Assembly: GCA_030916795.1 (NCBI GenBank)
Contig: JAUPVZ010000021.1
Location: 1-16,753, forward strand
DNA: 16,753 nucleotides
From: Patescibacteria group bacterium
GTDB taxonomy: Bacteria > Patescibacteriota > Minisyncoccia > Phycocordibacterales > XYD1-FULL-46-19
Direction: 5' to 3'
Shown: in pieces, positions 1 to 5,855 of the stretch
Numbering within the stretch: the first letter of the stretch is position 1
Layout: each line of letters begins with the position of its first letter
Notes under the pieces: model-generated
The model's database searches: none
What the model was told of the DNA's origin: nothing
The model's input: the letters and a program-made list of their open reading frames with translations, nothing else
Made by a program: the position numbers and the translations under genes

Positions 1-2
1 AG

Positions 3-173
3 GAACCACATAAATTGATGATCGAATCCAACCGCCTGTTTCTCCCTCATATCATCATCCCCCTCGGCGACGCCAACCCCGCACAAGTTAGAAATATTTT
101 GAGCCAATTTTTACCCGAAGTCCCATTTGAGGAATCACTCATCGACGAGTGGGCCGAACGTTTGGGTTTTTGA
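3..173 (+). CDS. C-terminal end of an unidentified protein (partial)
   Basis: An open frame enters from the left edge and runs 56 codons to a TGA at 171-173. The visible tail includes the hydrophobic run LFLPHIIIPLGDANP, followed by an acidic, helical-looking end that finishes ERLGF. I do not recognise the family well enough to name a function. The codon choice resembles that of the AT-leaning housekeeping genes in the window rather than the GC-rich accessory genes. The start and most of the protein lie outside the window. Being coding is likely because the frame is open throughout and ends just before an AT-rich, promoter-like intergenic stretch. Confidence 0.6.
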   Translation, partial: EPHKLMIESNRLFLPHIIIPLGDANPAQVRNILSQFLPEVPFEESLIDEWAERLGF

Positions 174-179
174 ACCAAA

Positions 180-302
180 TGTGTTAGTTTTTTTAAGTAT
201 CTAAGTCCCAAAATTTATCTGCTCCCGTAGTTTCCGCCCAAGGCGGACCCGCCTCGGGCGGGCAACGGACCCCAAGTGAGATGGGCACCCATCTCACGGG
301 GC
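180..302 (+). pseudogene. Degenerate upstream copy of the tRNA-Arg gene, interrupted by palindromes
   Basis: Bases 221-232 (GCTCCCGTAGTT) equal the first 12 bases of the intact tRNA-Arg at 360. A 30-base insert follows at 233-262, and the tRNA sequence then resumes as CAACGGA at 263-269. The insert is two adjacent perfect hairpins, TCCGCC-CAA-GGCGGA and CCCGCC-TCG-GGCGGG. After the second match comes another hairpin at 277-298 with 9-10 bp. The flank upstream of 221 also resembles the flank upstream of 360 (TGTGTTA about 41-46 bases before, then ATTTA just before the gene). This looks like a decayed direct duplication of the tRNA locus with its promoter. It cannot fold as a tRNA. Confidence 0.65.
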
Positions 303-323
303 GAGAAATGGTTTGTGTTATAG

Positions 324-351
324 TTTAGTGAAAGTACAATTTCAGTACAAT
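324..351 (+). promoter_or_regulatory. Probable promoter of tRNA-Arg
   Basis: TACAAT at 346-351 is 8 bases before the tRNA and is a good -10 box. A second TACAAT lies at 335-340. The -35 region (TTTAGT near 324) is weak, so the -10 assignment is firmer than the -35. Confidence 0.45.
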
Positions 352-359
352 ATTTAATT

Positions 360-431
360 GCTCCCGTAGTTCAACGGATAGAATGCATCCTTGCGGAGGA
401 TGTGATGTAGGTTCGATTCCTGCCGGGAGCA
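360..431 (+). tRNA. tRNA-Arg (anticodon GCG)
   Basis: A complete 72-nt cloverleaf. Acceptor arms GCTCCCG (360-366) and CGGGAGC (424-430) pair fully, with discriminator A431. The D stem is GTTC/GAAT with loop AACGGATA. The anticodon stem CATCC/GGATG closes the loop TTGCGGA, which gives anticodon GCG. The variable loop is 4 nt, and the T arm is GTAGG-TTCGATT-CCTGC. CCA is not encoded. A20 in the D loop and C35 in the anticodon are known arginine identity elements in bacteria and are both present. GCG reads CGC/CGU directly; most bacteria use an ACG gene edited to ICG by TadA. The T arm and 3' end form a 17-bp inverted repeat with 455-471. Confidence 0.93.
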
Positions 432-454
432 CACGAATGCAATGAGTGTGTCTA

Positions 455-590
455 CCCGGCAGGAATCGAACTCGAAAGGGGTCGGAAAAACTGTAGTTTT
501 CCCGTGGAGGAAGGCAGAGCGAAGCTCGTTGGAAAACCGTGGGTTTCCAAAGGGTGAGATATCCTGCCAACTACTCTACCTGTATCTAAC
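455..590 (-). pseudogene. Degenerate tRNA-like sequence filled with hairpins
   Basis: On the minus strand a D-arm-like segment (about 590-551, with GTAGAGTAGTTGGCAGG) and an anticodon-loop-like CTTTGGA are followed by about 75 unrelated bases, then a T-loop and 3' end (TTCGATTCCTGCCGGG) identical to those of the adjacent tRNA-Arg. Bases 458-464 pair with 562-568 (GGCAGGA/TCCTGCC). Between them lie small perfect hairpins: 484-489/497-502, 517-520/524-527 (GAGC-GAA-GCTC) and 529-535/544-550. The normal T stem and acceptor are missing, so this is not a working tRNA. It may be a chimera of a Gln-like 5' half (loop would read TTG) with the Arg 3' end. Confidence 0.55.
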
Positions 591-607
591 GTCATGAATC
601 AAAACCA

Positions 608-633
608 AAAAAACCGCCTCCCGGCGGTTTTTT
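608..633. terminator. Bidirectional intrinsic terminator downstream of rpsT
   Basis: The stem 608-618/623-633 (core CCGCC-TCCC-GGCGG flanked by A and T runs) has 11 bp and a 4-nt loop. It sits 6 bases past the rpsT stop and gives a T run in both directions. Confidence 0.85.
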
Positions 634-638
634 GCTTT

Positions 639-911
639 CTATTTAATCTCCTTCGCTTTCCTAATCGCGGCCGCTAGTCTCGATTTCTTCCGATTGGCAG
701 CATTTTTTTTGATCACTCCCCGCTTGGCTGCTTTATCAATAGCTTGATAAGCGGCGGCTAGGTTTTTTTCGGCATCGGCTGGATTTTTGGCAACCAACGA
801 TTTTTTAACAACTTTAACAGTATCGCGAATATTTTTTTTGCGAAGCTCGTTAAAAACACGTTTATTGGCGCCTTTGCGTAGCTCTTTTTTGGCTGATTTA
901 GTTATAGGCAT
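639..911 (-). CDS. rpsT: 30S ribosomal protein S20
   Basis: A 90-residue, highly basic, helical protein beginning MPITKSAKKELRKGANKR, which is the typical S20 N-terminus (S-A-K-K, R...N). The alanine/lysine-rich C-terminal half with IDKAAKRGVIKKNAANRKKSRL matches the second half of the S20 three-helix bundle. S20 binds 16S rRNA early in 30S assembly. The length is normal. No Shine-Dalgarno sequence precedes the ATG at 911. A -10-like TATCGT ends 7 bases before it, so the mRNA is probably leaderless. It stands alone, divergent from ruvA, with its own terminator. Confidence 0.95.
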   Translation of the reverse strand: MPITKSAKKELRKGANKRVFNELRKKNIRDTVKVVKKSLVAKNPADAEKNLAAAYQAIDKAAKRGVIKKNAANRKKSRLAAAIRKAKEIK

Positions 912-918
912 AGGAGAA

Positions 919-969
919 ACGATACCTTATTTGTTTACAAATTGCAAGGGTAGCCCCCGCCGTGTATCA
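919..969. promoter_or_regulatory. Overlapping divergent promoters of rpsT and ruvA sharing one -35
   Basis: The palindromic hexamer TTGCAA at 942-947 can serve as -35 in both directions. Leftward it is followed after 17 bp by TATCGT (919-924, minus strand), 7 bases before the rpsT ATG. Rightward it is followed after 16 bp by TATCAT (964-969), 7 bases before the ruvA ATG. Both predicted start sites fall on or next to the start codon. Confidence 0.5.
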
Positions 970-976
970 TAAAGCC

Positions 977-1552
977 ATGATTGGCCAAATAACAGGCACT
1001 GTTTCTCATAAAGACGACAAATCAGTAGTTATTTCTACCGGAGGTATTGGATATATTGTCTATTTACCCGTTCACGCCTTGGCCCAAGCCCAGGTCTCTA
1101 CCTCCCTTACCCTCTGGACCCATCTATCGGTTCGCGAAGACGCTCTGGACCTATTTGGCTTTATCGACCATGAAGAACTGTCTTATTTTAAACTTCTGAT
1201 TGGGGTATCTGGCATTGGCCCCAAGTCGGCGCTGGCTATTTTGTCGCTCGCCCCACCGACCACTCTCCGCCAAGCAGTACTCTCTGGTAATACCGACTAC
1301 CTGACCAAAGTTTCGGGTATTGGCCGTAAAAGTGCCGAAAAAATTATTATTGAATTGCGCGACAAGCTCGGTACTATCGAAAATAGTGAATTGGCCCACG
1401 CCTCTGGTGACAACGACCTACTAGATGCCTTGTCCTCTCTTGGTTATCAGCCCCGCGATATTCGCGACATTATTCACAAAATATCAGCCGAGGCCGACAC
1501 CACCGATAAACGGATCAAAGAGGCCCTGCGCCTACTCGGCAACCAACATTAA
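977..1552 (+). CDS. ruvA: Holliday junction branch-migration protein RuvA
   Basis: A 191-residue protein beginning MIGQITGTV, the standard RuvA start. An upstream in-frame GTG at 962 would overlap the -10 box, so I prefer ATG 977. The OB-fold domain covers about residues 1-63. Two helix-hairpin-helix motifs follow, GVSGIGPKSALAIL (about 76-89) and VSGIGRKSAEKIIIELR (about 112-128). The C-terminal RuvB-binding domain III is at about 147-188. RuvA tetramers hold the Holliday junction for the RuvB motor; RuvB and RuvC are not in the window. The stop overlaps the next start (TAATG), so it is probably co-translated with the cell-wall genes downstream. The transcript appears leaderless. Confidence 0.95.
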   Translation: MIGQITGTVSHKDDKSVVISTGGIGYIVYLPVHALAQAQVSTSLTLWTHLSVREDALDLFGFIDHEELSYFKLLIGVSGIGPKSALAILSLAPPTTLRQAVLSGNTDYLTKVSGIGRKSAEKIIIELRDKLGTIENSELAHASGDNDLLDALSSLGYQPRDIRDIIHKISAEADTTDKRIKEALRLLGNQH

Positions 1553-2580
1553 TGTCTACCAACCCATTTACTATCAATGCTATCGAGGGACCTTTGTATG
1601 ATGCCGAACTCGCTGGCCACCACGCCCATTTTGCCCAATCTAGTCTCTATCGAGACTGGCAAAAAGAACGCGGCCTAACCGTGGAAAGATTTGTGATAAA
1701 AGAACACGAAGCTCCTGTCCTCTTTTTCCAAATTATTACCGCCCCCCTAGTTGGAAACAAGAATCAACTCCATATCCCCCATGGACCAGTCTTCCTTACC
1801 AATGCCCCAAGCGCAAATTTGATTCGTGAATTTAAAAAACAATTAATATCTATTGCCAAGGTGCGCCAAGCGGTTTTTGTTAGATTTAATCCAGACCTAA
1901 AATACCAAAATCTGTTTACTAAACATTTTTATTTTACTCCCTCAGCTATCAAACATTCTGTTCTCACTCAGCCACGTTTTGAGTGGGTTATGGACATCGG
2001 CCAAGATATTGCTAATATTTTTGACTCATTACCCAAAGATACTCGCTACTCTATTCGCACCGCCGAGAAAAGGGGCGCGGAGACCAAAATTATTACCGAA
2101 AATTTTTTAGACCATCTAGACAACTTTTATCAATTATTAGACGAGACTGCCAAACGTAACCATTTTCATCTTCACCCCAAATCCTATTATGAAAAAATAT
2201 TAAGTGAAACCGAAAAAAGTCATACCGGATTTTTGGTTGTCACCTCGTTTAACAACGAACCGTTAGTTATCAACCTTGTTGTGGTATTTGGTGGCACCGC
2301 TTTGCATGTTTTTGGTGGCTCTAGTTCTGACTATCGGGACAAACTGCCTTCATACCTTGCCCACTGGACCGGTATTAATGAAGCCAAAAAACGTTTCGCC
2401 ACCAAATATAGTTTTGGGGGTGTATCTACAGCAAATGACAAAAAAGAATCTTGGGCCGATTTAACCAATTTCAAAAAGAATTTTCCTGGCACCGAGGCCG
2501 ACTTCGGGCCAAGCTATGACCTACCCATCAGACGCTTATGGTATTATCTCTACATATTTAGAAAGCTAATTCGACACTAA
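1552..2580 (+). CDS. FemAB-family aminoacyltransferase (peptidoglycan bridge)
   Basis: A 342-residue protein of the FemAB/FemX (GNAT-like double-fold) type. Recognisable parts are the LPKDTRYSIRTAEKRGAE segment (about 160-177), the following F..LLDETAKRNHFHLHPKSYY segment, and the late YLAHWTGINEAKK...YSFGG region before a basic C-terminus. In characterised members the enzyme transfers amino acids from aminoacyl-tRNA to the peptidoglycan stem peptide; some family members act on other acceptors. The direct coupling to the downstream Mur ligase through TAATG supports a role in cell-wall peptide building. There is no Shine-Dalgarno sequence, so translation probably depends on coupling to ruvA. 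Which amino acid is transferred cannot be told. Confidence 0.85.
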   Translation: MSTNPFTINAIEGPLYDAELAGHHAHFAQSSLYRDWQKERGLTVERFVIKEHEAPVLFFQIITAPLVGNKNQLHIPHGPVFLTNAPSANLIREFKKQLISIAKVRQAVFVRFNPDLKYQNLFTKHFYFTPSAIKHSVLTQPRFEWVMDIGQDIANIFDSLPKDTRYSIRTAEKRGAETKIITENFLDHLDNFYQLLDETAKRNHFHLHPKSYYEKILSETEKSHTGFLVVTSFNNEPLVINLVVVFGGTALHVFGGSSSDYRDKLPSYLAHWTGINEAKKRFATKYSFGGVSTANDKKESWADLTNFKKNFPGTEADFGPSYDLPIRRLWYYLYIFRKLIRH

Positions 2581-3869
2581 TGGGAAAAATCAAAAATATC
2601 CTCAAGAAAATCGTCCCCACTTGGGTTTTTAGTATTTATCACTGGAAACTCTCCCTCTTAGGCGCCCTTATTTACCGCTTCCCCTCGCGCCAGATCAAAG
2701 TCGTCGGGGTCACTGGCACCAAGGGCAAGTCGAGCACAGTAGAGCTCGCCAGCGCTATTTTAGAAGAAGCGGGCTACAAAACCGCCCTGGTTTCCACGGT
2801 CCGTTTCAAAATCGGCAACACTAGCCGGCCCAACAAGCTAAAGATGACCACCCCAGGTCGCTTCACTTTACAGAAACTTATCCGCGAGGCCGTCGACGCC
2901 AAATGCGATTATATTGTTTTAGAAATTAGCTCCGAGGCCACCAAACAATTTCGCCACAAATTTATTTCCCTAAACGCTCTCTTGGTTACCAACCTCTCCC
3001 CCGAGCATATCGAGTCCCACGGCTCGTTTGAAAATTATAAAAAAGCTAAACTAAAAATCGCCCGCGCTTTGGAGCGGTCGTCAAAACCAAACAAAGTTTT
3101 GGTCACCAATGGCGACGATCCAGCCCTGGATGACTTCCGCCAAATAAATATACCGACCAAAATCGCCACCCACCTTTCAGACGCTACCCCGCACACCCTA
3201 CTTGTCGACGGTCTCTTTTTCACCTACTTTGGCCAAAAAATCCAAACCAAATTGGTCGGTGAATTTAACCTCTATAATATTTTGTTGGCTATCGCCTACG
3301 CCCAGTCTCAAAATATAAATATTGAAAAAATAAAATCAGCCATCGAAAAATTCACCGGTATCCCCGGCCGGCTAGAGCAAATCACTCCAGCCGACCCAAC
3401 CCTTGCCCGTCTCCAAGATTTTAAAGTCATCGTCGACTACGCCCACACCGCCGACTCTTTGCAAAAAGTTTATGAAATTTACAAAGATCATAAGATTATT
3501 GCCGTCCTCGGTGGTACCGGCGGTGGTCGTGACAGTGACCGCCGGCAGATTATGGGTGGTCTCGCCGACAAATACGCAAGCTTTGTCTATATCACCGACG
3601 AAGACCCCTATGACGAAGACTCCCAGCAAATCGCCGACCAAGTGGCCTCGGGTGTCATCCACTCTCCTAAAGAAATCGAGATGGACCGGCGGGTAGCCAT
3701 CAGAAAAGCGATTGCGCGAGCCGAGACTGGCAGTGTGGTAATAATCACCGGCAAAGGCACCGACCCCTACATAATGCGGGCAGGTGGCGCCAAAGAGCCG
3801 TGGAGCGATGCTGAGGTGGCAAGAGAAGAGCTGGAGAAGATATTGCGTGAGCGAAGCGAGCAAAAATAG
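2580..3869 (+). CDS. MurE-like Mur ligase lacking the N-terminal UDP-binding domain
   Basis: A 429-residue ATP-dependent amide ligase. The P-loop GTKGKSST is at 46-53, the TTPGRFTLQKLI segment at about 90-101, LEISSEA at 114-120, and TNLSPEHIESHGSFENYKKAK at about 137-157 carries the lysine region typical of the family. The C-terminal domain contains VDYAHTADSL, LGGTGGGRDSDRR and GKGTDPY. MurE adds the third amino acid to UDP-MurNAc-dipeptide. Only about 40 residues precede the P-loop, against about 110 in E. coli MurE, so the uridine-binding domain is missing. The DNPR motif of DAP-adding enzymes reads DEDPYDED, and GKGHE reads GKGTD. Substrate is therefore uncertain. It starts inside the femAB stop (TAATG) and has no Shine-Dalgarno sequence. 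Confidence 0.85.
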   Translation: MGKIKNILKKIVPTWVFSIYHWKLSLLGALIYRFPSRQIKVVGVTGTKGKSSTVELASAILEEAGYKTALVSTVRFKIGNTSRPNKLKMTTPGRFTLQKLIREAVDAKCDYIVLEISSEATKQFRHKFISLNALLVTNLSPEHIESHGSFENYKKAKLKIARALERSSKPNKVLVTNGDDPALDDFRQINIPTKIATHLSDATPHTLLVDGLFFTYFGQKIQTKLVGEFNLYNILLAIAYAQSQNINIEKIKSAIEKFTGIPGRLEQITPADPTLARLQDFKVIVDYAHTADSLQKVYEIYKDHKIIAVLGGTGGGRDSDRRQIMGGLADKYASFVYITDEDPYDEDSQQIADQVASGVIHSPKEIEMDRRVAIRKAIARAETGSVVIITGKGTDPYIMRAGGAKEPWSDAEVAREELEKILRERSEQK

Positions 3870-3876
3870 CTTCTCC

Positions 3877-4131
3877 ACCCAGCACTTAGAAATGTTTTAC
3901 TTCTACTGCTTACAAAATAAACAAGACTATAGTTTGTATTACGGCTACACCAATGACCTGAAGCGCCGCTGTTCCGAGCATGGCAAGGCTTGGCAGTTGG
4001 TATACTATGAGGCTTATCGTGCCAAAACAGACGCCCAGCGGCGCGAAAGAATGATGAAACAATATGGCCAAGCTCGAACACATTTCAAAAAACGAGCGGC
4101 GGACTCTCTTAAACATTTCTAAGTGCTGGGT
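3877..4131. mobile_element. 255-bp unit: GIY-YIG gene framed by a perfect 21-bp inverted repeat
   Basis: Bases 3877-3897 are the exact reverse complement of 4111-4131. The left arm contains the ATG of the enclosed gene and the right arm its last codons and TAA. The unit starts 8 bases after the Mur ligase stop and ends 41 bases before fpg. I see no clear target-site duplication. The arrangement suggests a minimal mobile unit whose only product is a nuclease. A long-stem terminator is an alternative, though a 213-base loop would be unusual. Confidence 0.6.
3892..4122 (+). CDS. Small GIY-YIG nuclease-domain protein
   Basis: A 76-residue protein that is little more than a GIY-YIG domain. The first motif is MFYFYCLQ (Y5 in the GIY position), the second LYYGYTNDLKRR (Y17-G18, then R25/R26), and TDAQRRERMMK supplies the likely metal-binding glutamate E52. 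This resembles the single-domain UPF0213/YhbQ class. The loop that normally lies between the EH motif and the LVYYEAY strand is very short here (HGKAW), about 10-15 residues less than I expect. ATG 3892 is chosen because it begins the family-typical N-terminus. No Shine-Dalgarno sequence is present. The start and stop lie in the arms of the inverted repeat. Whether it cuts DNA is unknown. Confidence 0.85.
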   Translation: MFYFYCLQNKQDYSLYYGYTNDLKRRCSEHGKAWQLVYYEAYRAKTDAQRRERMMKQYGQARTHFKKRAADSLKHF

Positions 4132-4171
4132 TGTTATTTTTATAGTCATTATCATTTCTTAAAAATATACA

Positions 4172-5038
4172 ATGCCAGAGCTCCCCGAAGTTGAAACTGT
4201 CGCGAGACAACTAAATAAAGCGATCAGCGGTAAGACTTTCAAGTCGGCAGTTATTCACGTACCCAAAATGGTCCTCCCCCTTTCGGCCGAAGACTTTGTC
4301 CAAAATATCACCAAGAAAAAAGTTTTAGGCGTCTCGCGCCGAGCCAAAATTGTGGTCATCTCGCTTTCCCACAGCCTATTTCTCCTCGTCCACCTCAAAA
4401 TGACCGGCCAGCTTATTTTCGTACCCAAGGTTGGAAAAGCCGTGGTCGGTGGCCACCCTCAGCGTGACGGTGGCAAAGACCTGCCCAACAACTACACCCG
4501 GGCCGAGTTTAAATTTACCGACGGCTCCACCCTCTACTTCAACGATCTGCGCAAATTTGGCTGGCTAAAACTGGTAAATGAAACCGAAAAAGACATTATC
4601 CTCTCCCCGCACGGGGTCGAACCGCTCGACAAAAAGTTTACTTTAAATATTTTTACCGAAGTTTTTACCAAGTATCCAAACAGGACTATCAAGCAAACGC
4701 TTTTCGATCAGCACCTTATTGCCGGTCTGGGCAATATTTATATCGACGAAGCCTGTTTCAATGCCCAAGTTCTGCCCACCCGCAAAATTTCCTCGCTTTC
4801 TAAAACAGAAATTGCCAGACTCCACACCGCCATCGTCGCCGTCCTGAAACTCTCCATCAAAATGAAAGGGACATCCGCCCGAAACTATGTCACCTCTACC
4901 GGCGAAAAAGGCGGCTTTGTAAAATATTTAAATGTGTACGGTCGAGGAAATCTCCCCTGCCCTCGCTGCCAAACTAAAATATCAAAAATAAAACATGCGG
5001 GACGTGGTACACATTTTTGTGAGAGGTGTCAGAAATGA
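4172..5038 (+). CDS. mutM: Formamidopyrimidine-DNA glycosylase (Fpg/MutM)
   Basis: A 288-residue bifunctional glycosylase/AP lyase that removes oxidised purines. Visible parts are catalytic P2-E3 in MPELPEVETV, K59 in RRAKI, the LKMTGQL loop (75-81), R110 in NNYTRAEF, the helix-two-turn-helix GLGNIYIDEACF (185-196), and the C-terminal zinc finger with C263, C266, C283, C286 around AGRGTHFC. All key residues are present and the length is normal. About 20 residues (84-106) form an enlarged loop before R110. It follows the GIY-YIG unit by 41 bases and may share the ruvA transcript or use a promoter in the AT-rich gap. There is no Shine-Dalgarno sequence. Confidence 0.95.
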   Translation: MPELPEVETVARQLNKAISGKTFKSAVIHVPKMVLPLSAEDFVQNITKKKVLGVSRRAKIVVISLSHSLFLLVHLKMTGQLIFVPKVGKAVVGGHPQRDGGKDLPNNYTRAEFKFTDGSTLYFNDLRKFGWLKLVNETEKDIILSPHGVEPLDKKFTLNIFTEVFTKYPNRTIKQTLFDQHLIAGLGNIYIDEACFNAQVLPTRKISSLSKTEIARLHTAIVAVLKLSIKMKGTSARNYVTSTGEKGGFVKYLNVYGRGNLPCPRCQTKISKIKHAGRGTHFCERCQK

Positions 5039-5045
5039 TTTAAAT

Positions 5046-5071
5046 AAAAAACGTCGTTTTTGTTTAAAAAC
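5046..5071. terminator. Possible AT-rich terminator after fpg
   Basis: Two alternative hairpins share one arm: 5047-5052/5056-5061 (AAAAAC-GTC-GTTTTT) and 5056-5061/5066-5071 (GTTTTT-GTTT-AAAAAC). It lies between the convergent ends of fpg and the minus-strand gene at 5113. The low GC content of the stems makes it only a moderate candidate. Confidence 0.4.
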
Positions 5072-5112
5072 AACCAACCGCGACTGAGGGTCAAAGTGAT
5101 AAGCACTAAGAC

Positions 5113-5700
5113 TCAAGAACCAGAGACCTTGCAAAACGCGAGGAACCGGCAGCCACCACCCCAGCCATCGCCAAACCAGCCCAGGCGCAGGAAGCGCCTC
5201 GAGTCGCACCTGATGAGGAACGCCACGCTGCGGCTGCCATCCACCTCCGCAACAGAGCCTAGAGCGACGATCGAAAACTCGCGTTGAACTTCGGGATAGG
5301 TTGCCCCGAAAGCGAGCAGTTCCGCAATTGTCCCAGCTCGTAGCCCGCGCTTCTCAAGCTCGACGAGTACCGCCTCGGACGATATATCATGTCCAATGTG
5401 AACCAACTCGGGCTCAAGCTCCACTTGGCCCTCACCCATCACCGGAAAGCGGCCGGCGGTGATGTCGCTGTTGACCCGGTCGTAGCAACCAGCGGCGACC
5501 ATCTGCTCGAGGGTCTGACGATAATCGACGACAATCTTATAAATTGTCGAGACCACGGGACACAAAGCCTCGCGCAAGGCCCTCTGCAGGGCTTTTGGAT
5601 TTTCGATCCAGCCCTGCATCACATCCGCCGGAATTTCGGGCAGACTAGTTGCAATTGCCGCGATAAACCGAGCAGTCTGGGTATGAAGCATGGTAGACAT
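5113..5700 (-). CDS. GC-rich uncharacterised protein with a Gly/Trp-rich C-terminus
   Basis: A 195-residue protein, GC-richer than its neighbours. The helical N-terminal half includes PKALQRALREAL. The second half runs IGHDISSE (about 101-108), then AELLAFGATYPEVQREF and IVALGSVAEVDGSR, and ends in an aromatic and glycine-rich stretch, LGWFGDGWGGGCRFLAF. From memory, this C-terminal layout (AELLAFG..P..Q..F.IVALGS ... W..RFLA) recurs in multi-copy uncharacterised Parcubacteria proteins; I cannot verify that here. The ATG at 5700 is preceded by AAGGA at 9 bases. Its promoter is consensus, and the roughly 75-nt leader holds a 5-bp hairpin (5749-5764). No enzymatic motif is visible. Base composition and signals suggest an accessory gene. 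Confidence 0.75.
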   Translation of the reverse strand: MSTMLHTQTARFIAAIATSLPEIPADVMQGWIENPKALQRALREALCPVVSTIYKIVVDYRQTLEQMVAAGCYDRVNSDITAGRFPVMGEGQVELEPELVHIGHDISSEAVLVELEKRGLRAGTIAELLAFGATYPEVQREFSIVALGSVAEVDGSRSVAFLIRCDSRRFLRLGWFGDGWGGGCRFLAFCKVSGS

Positions 5701-5781
5701 AGCGTTTTTTCCTTTTCTAGGGTTTCGCTATTTCAAAGGTCGCTAGCGGGTGAAGAATATCACCATAGCATTCTACTTTAT

Positions 5782-5810
5782 ATTATATACCTATTCACCT
5801 ATTTTGTCAA
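5782..5810 (-). promoter_or_regulatory. Consensus sigma-70-type promoter of the 5113-5700 gene
   Basis: On the minus strand TTGACA (5810-5805), a 17-bp spacer and TATAAT (5787-5782) match the consensus in all 12 positions. The predicted start lies about 75 bases before the ATG. Confidence 0.85.
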
Positions 5811-5855
5811 GGGTAATAAACCACTCAAAATACCCTTATTTCTAGCCCTATTTAT

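Noticed and set aside
325..570. Minus-strand open frame covering the tRNA-Arg region
   Set aside because: It is antisense to a complete tRNA and crosses its inverted repeat; the peptide is only a translation of tRNA sequence.
962..976. GTG at 962 as an earlier start for ruvA
   Set aside because: It would add five residues before the family-typical MIGQITG start and lies across the predicted -10 box.
3848..3862. GAGCGAAGCGAGC word at the 3' end of the Mur ligase gene, similar to words in the tRNA remnants (517-527, 8523-8535)
   Set aside because: Such short self-similar words are common in genomes of this type; three loose occurrences are not enough to call a repeat family.
3372..3878. Long minus-strand open frame opposite the Mur ligase gene
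   Set aside because: It is antisense to the conserved C-terminal ligase domain, has no start signal and gives a protein without recognisable features.
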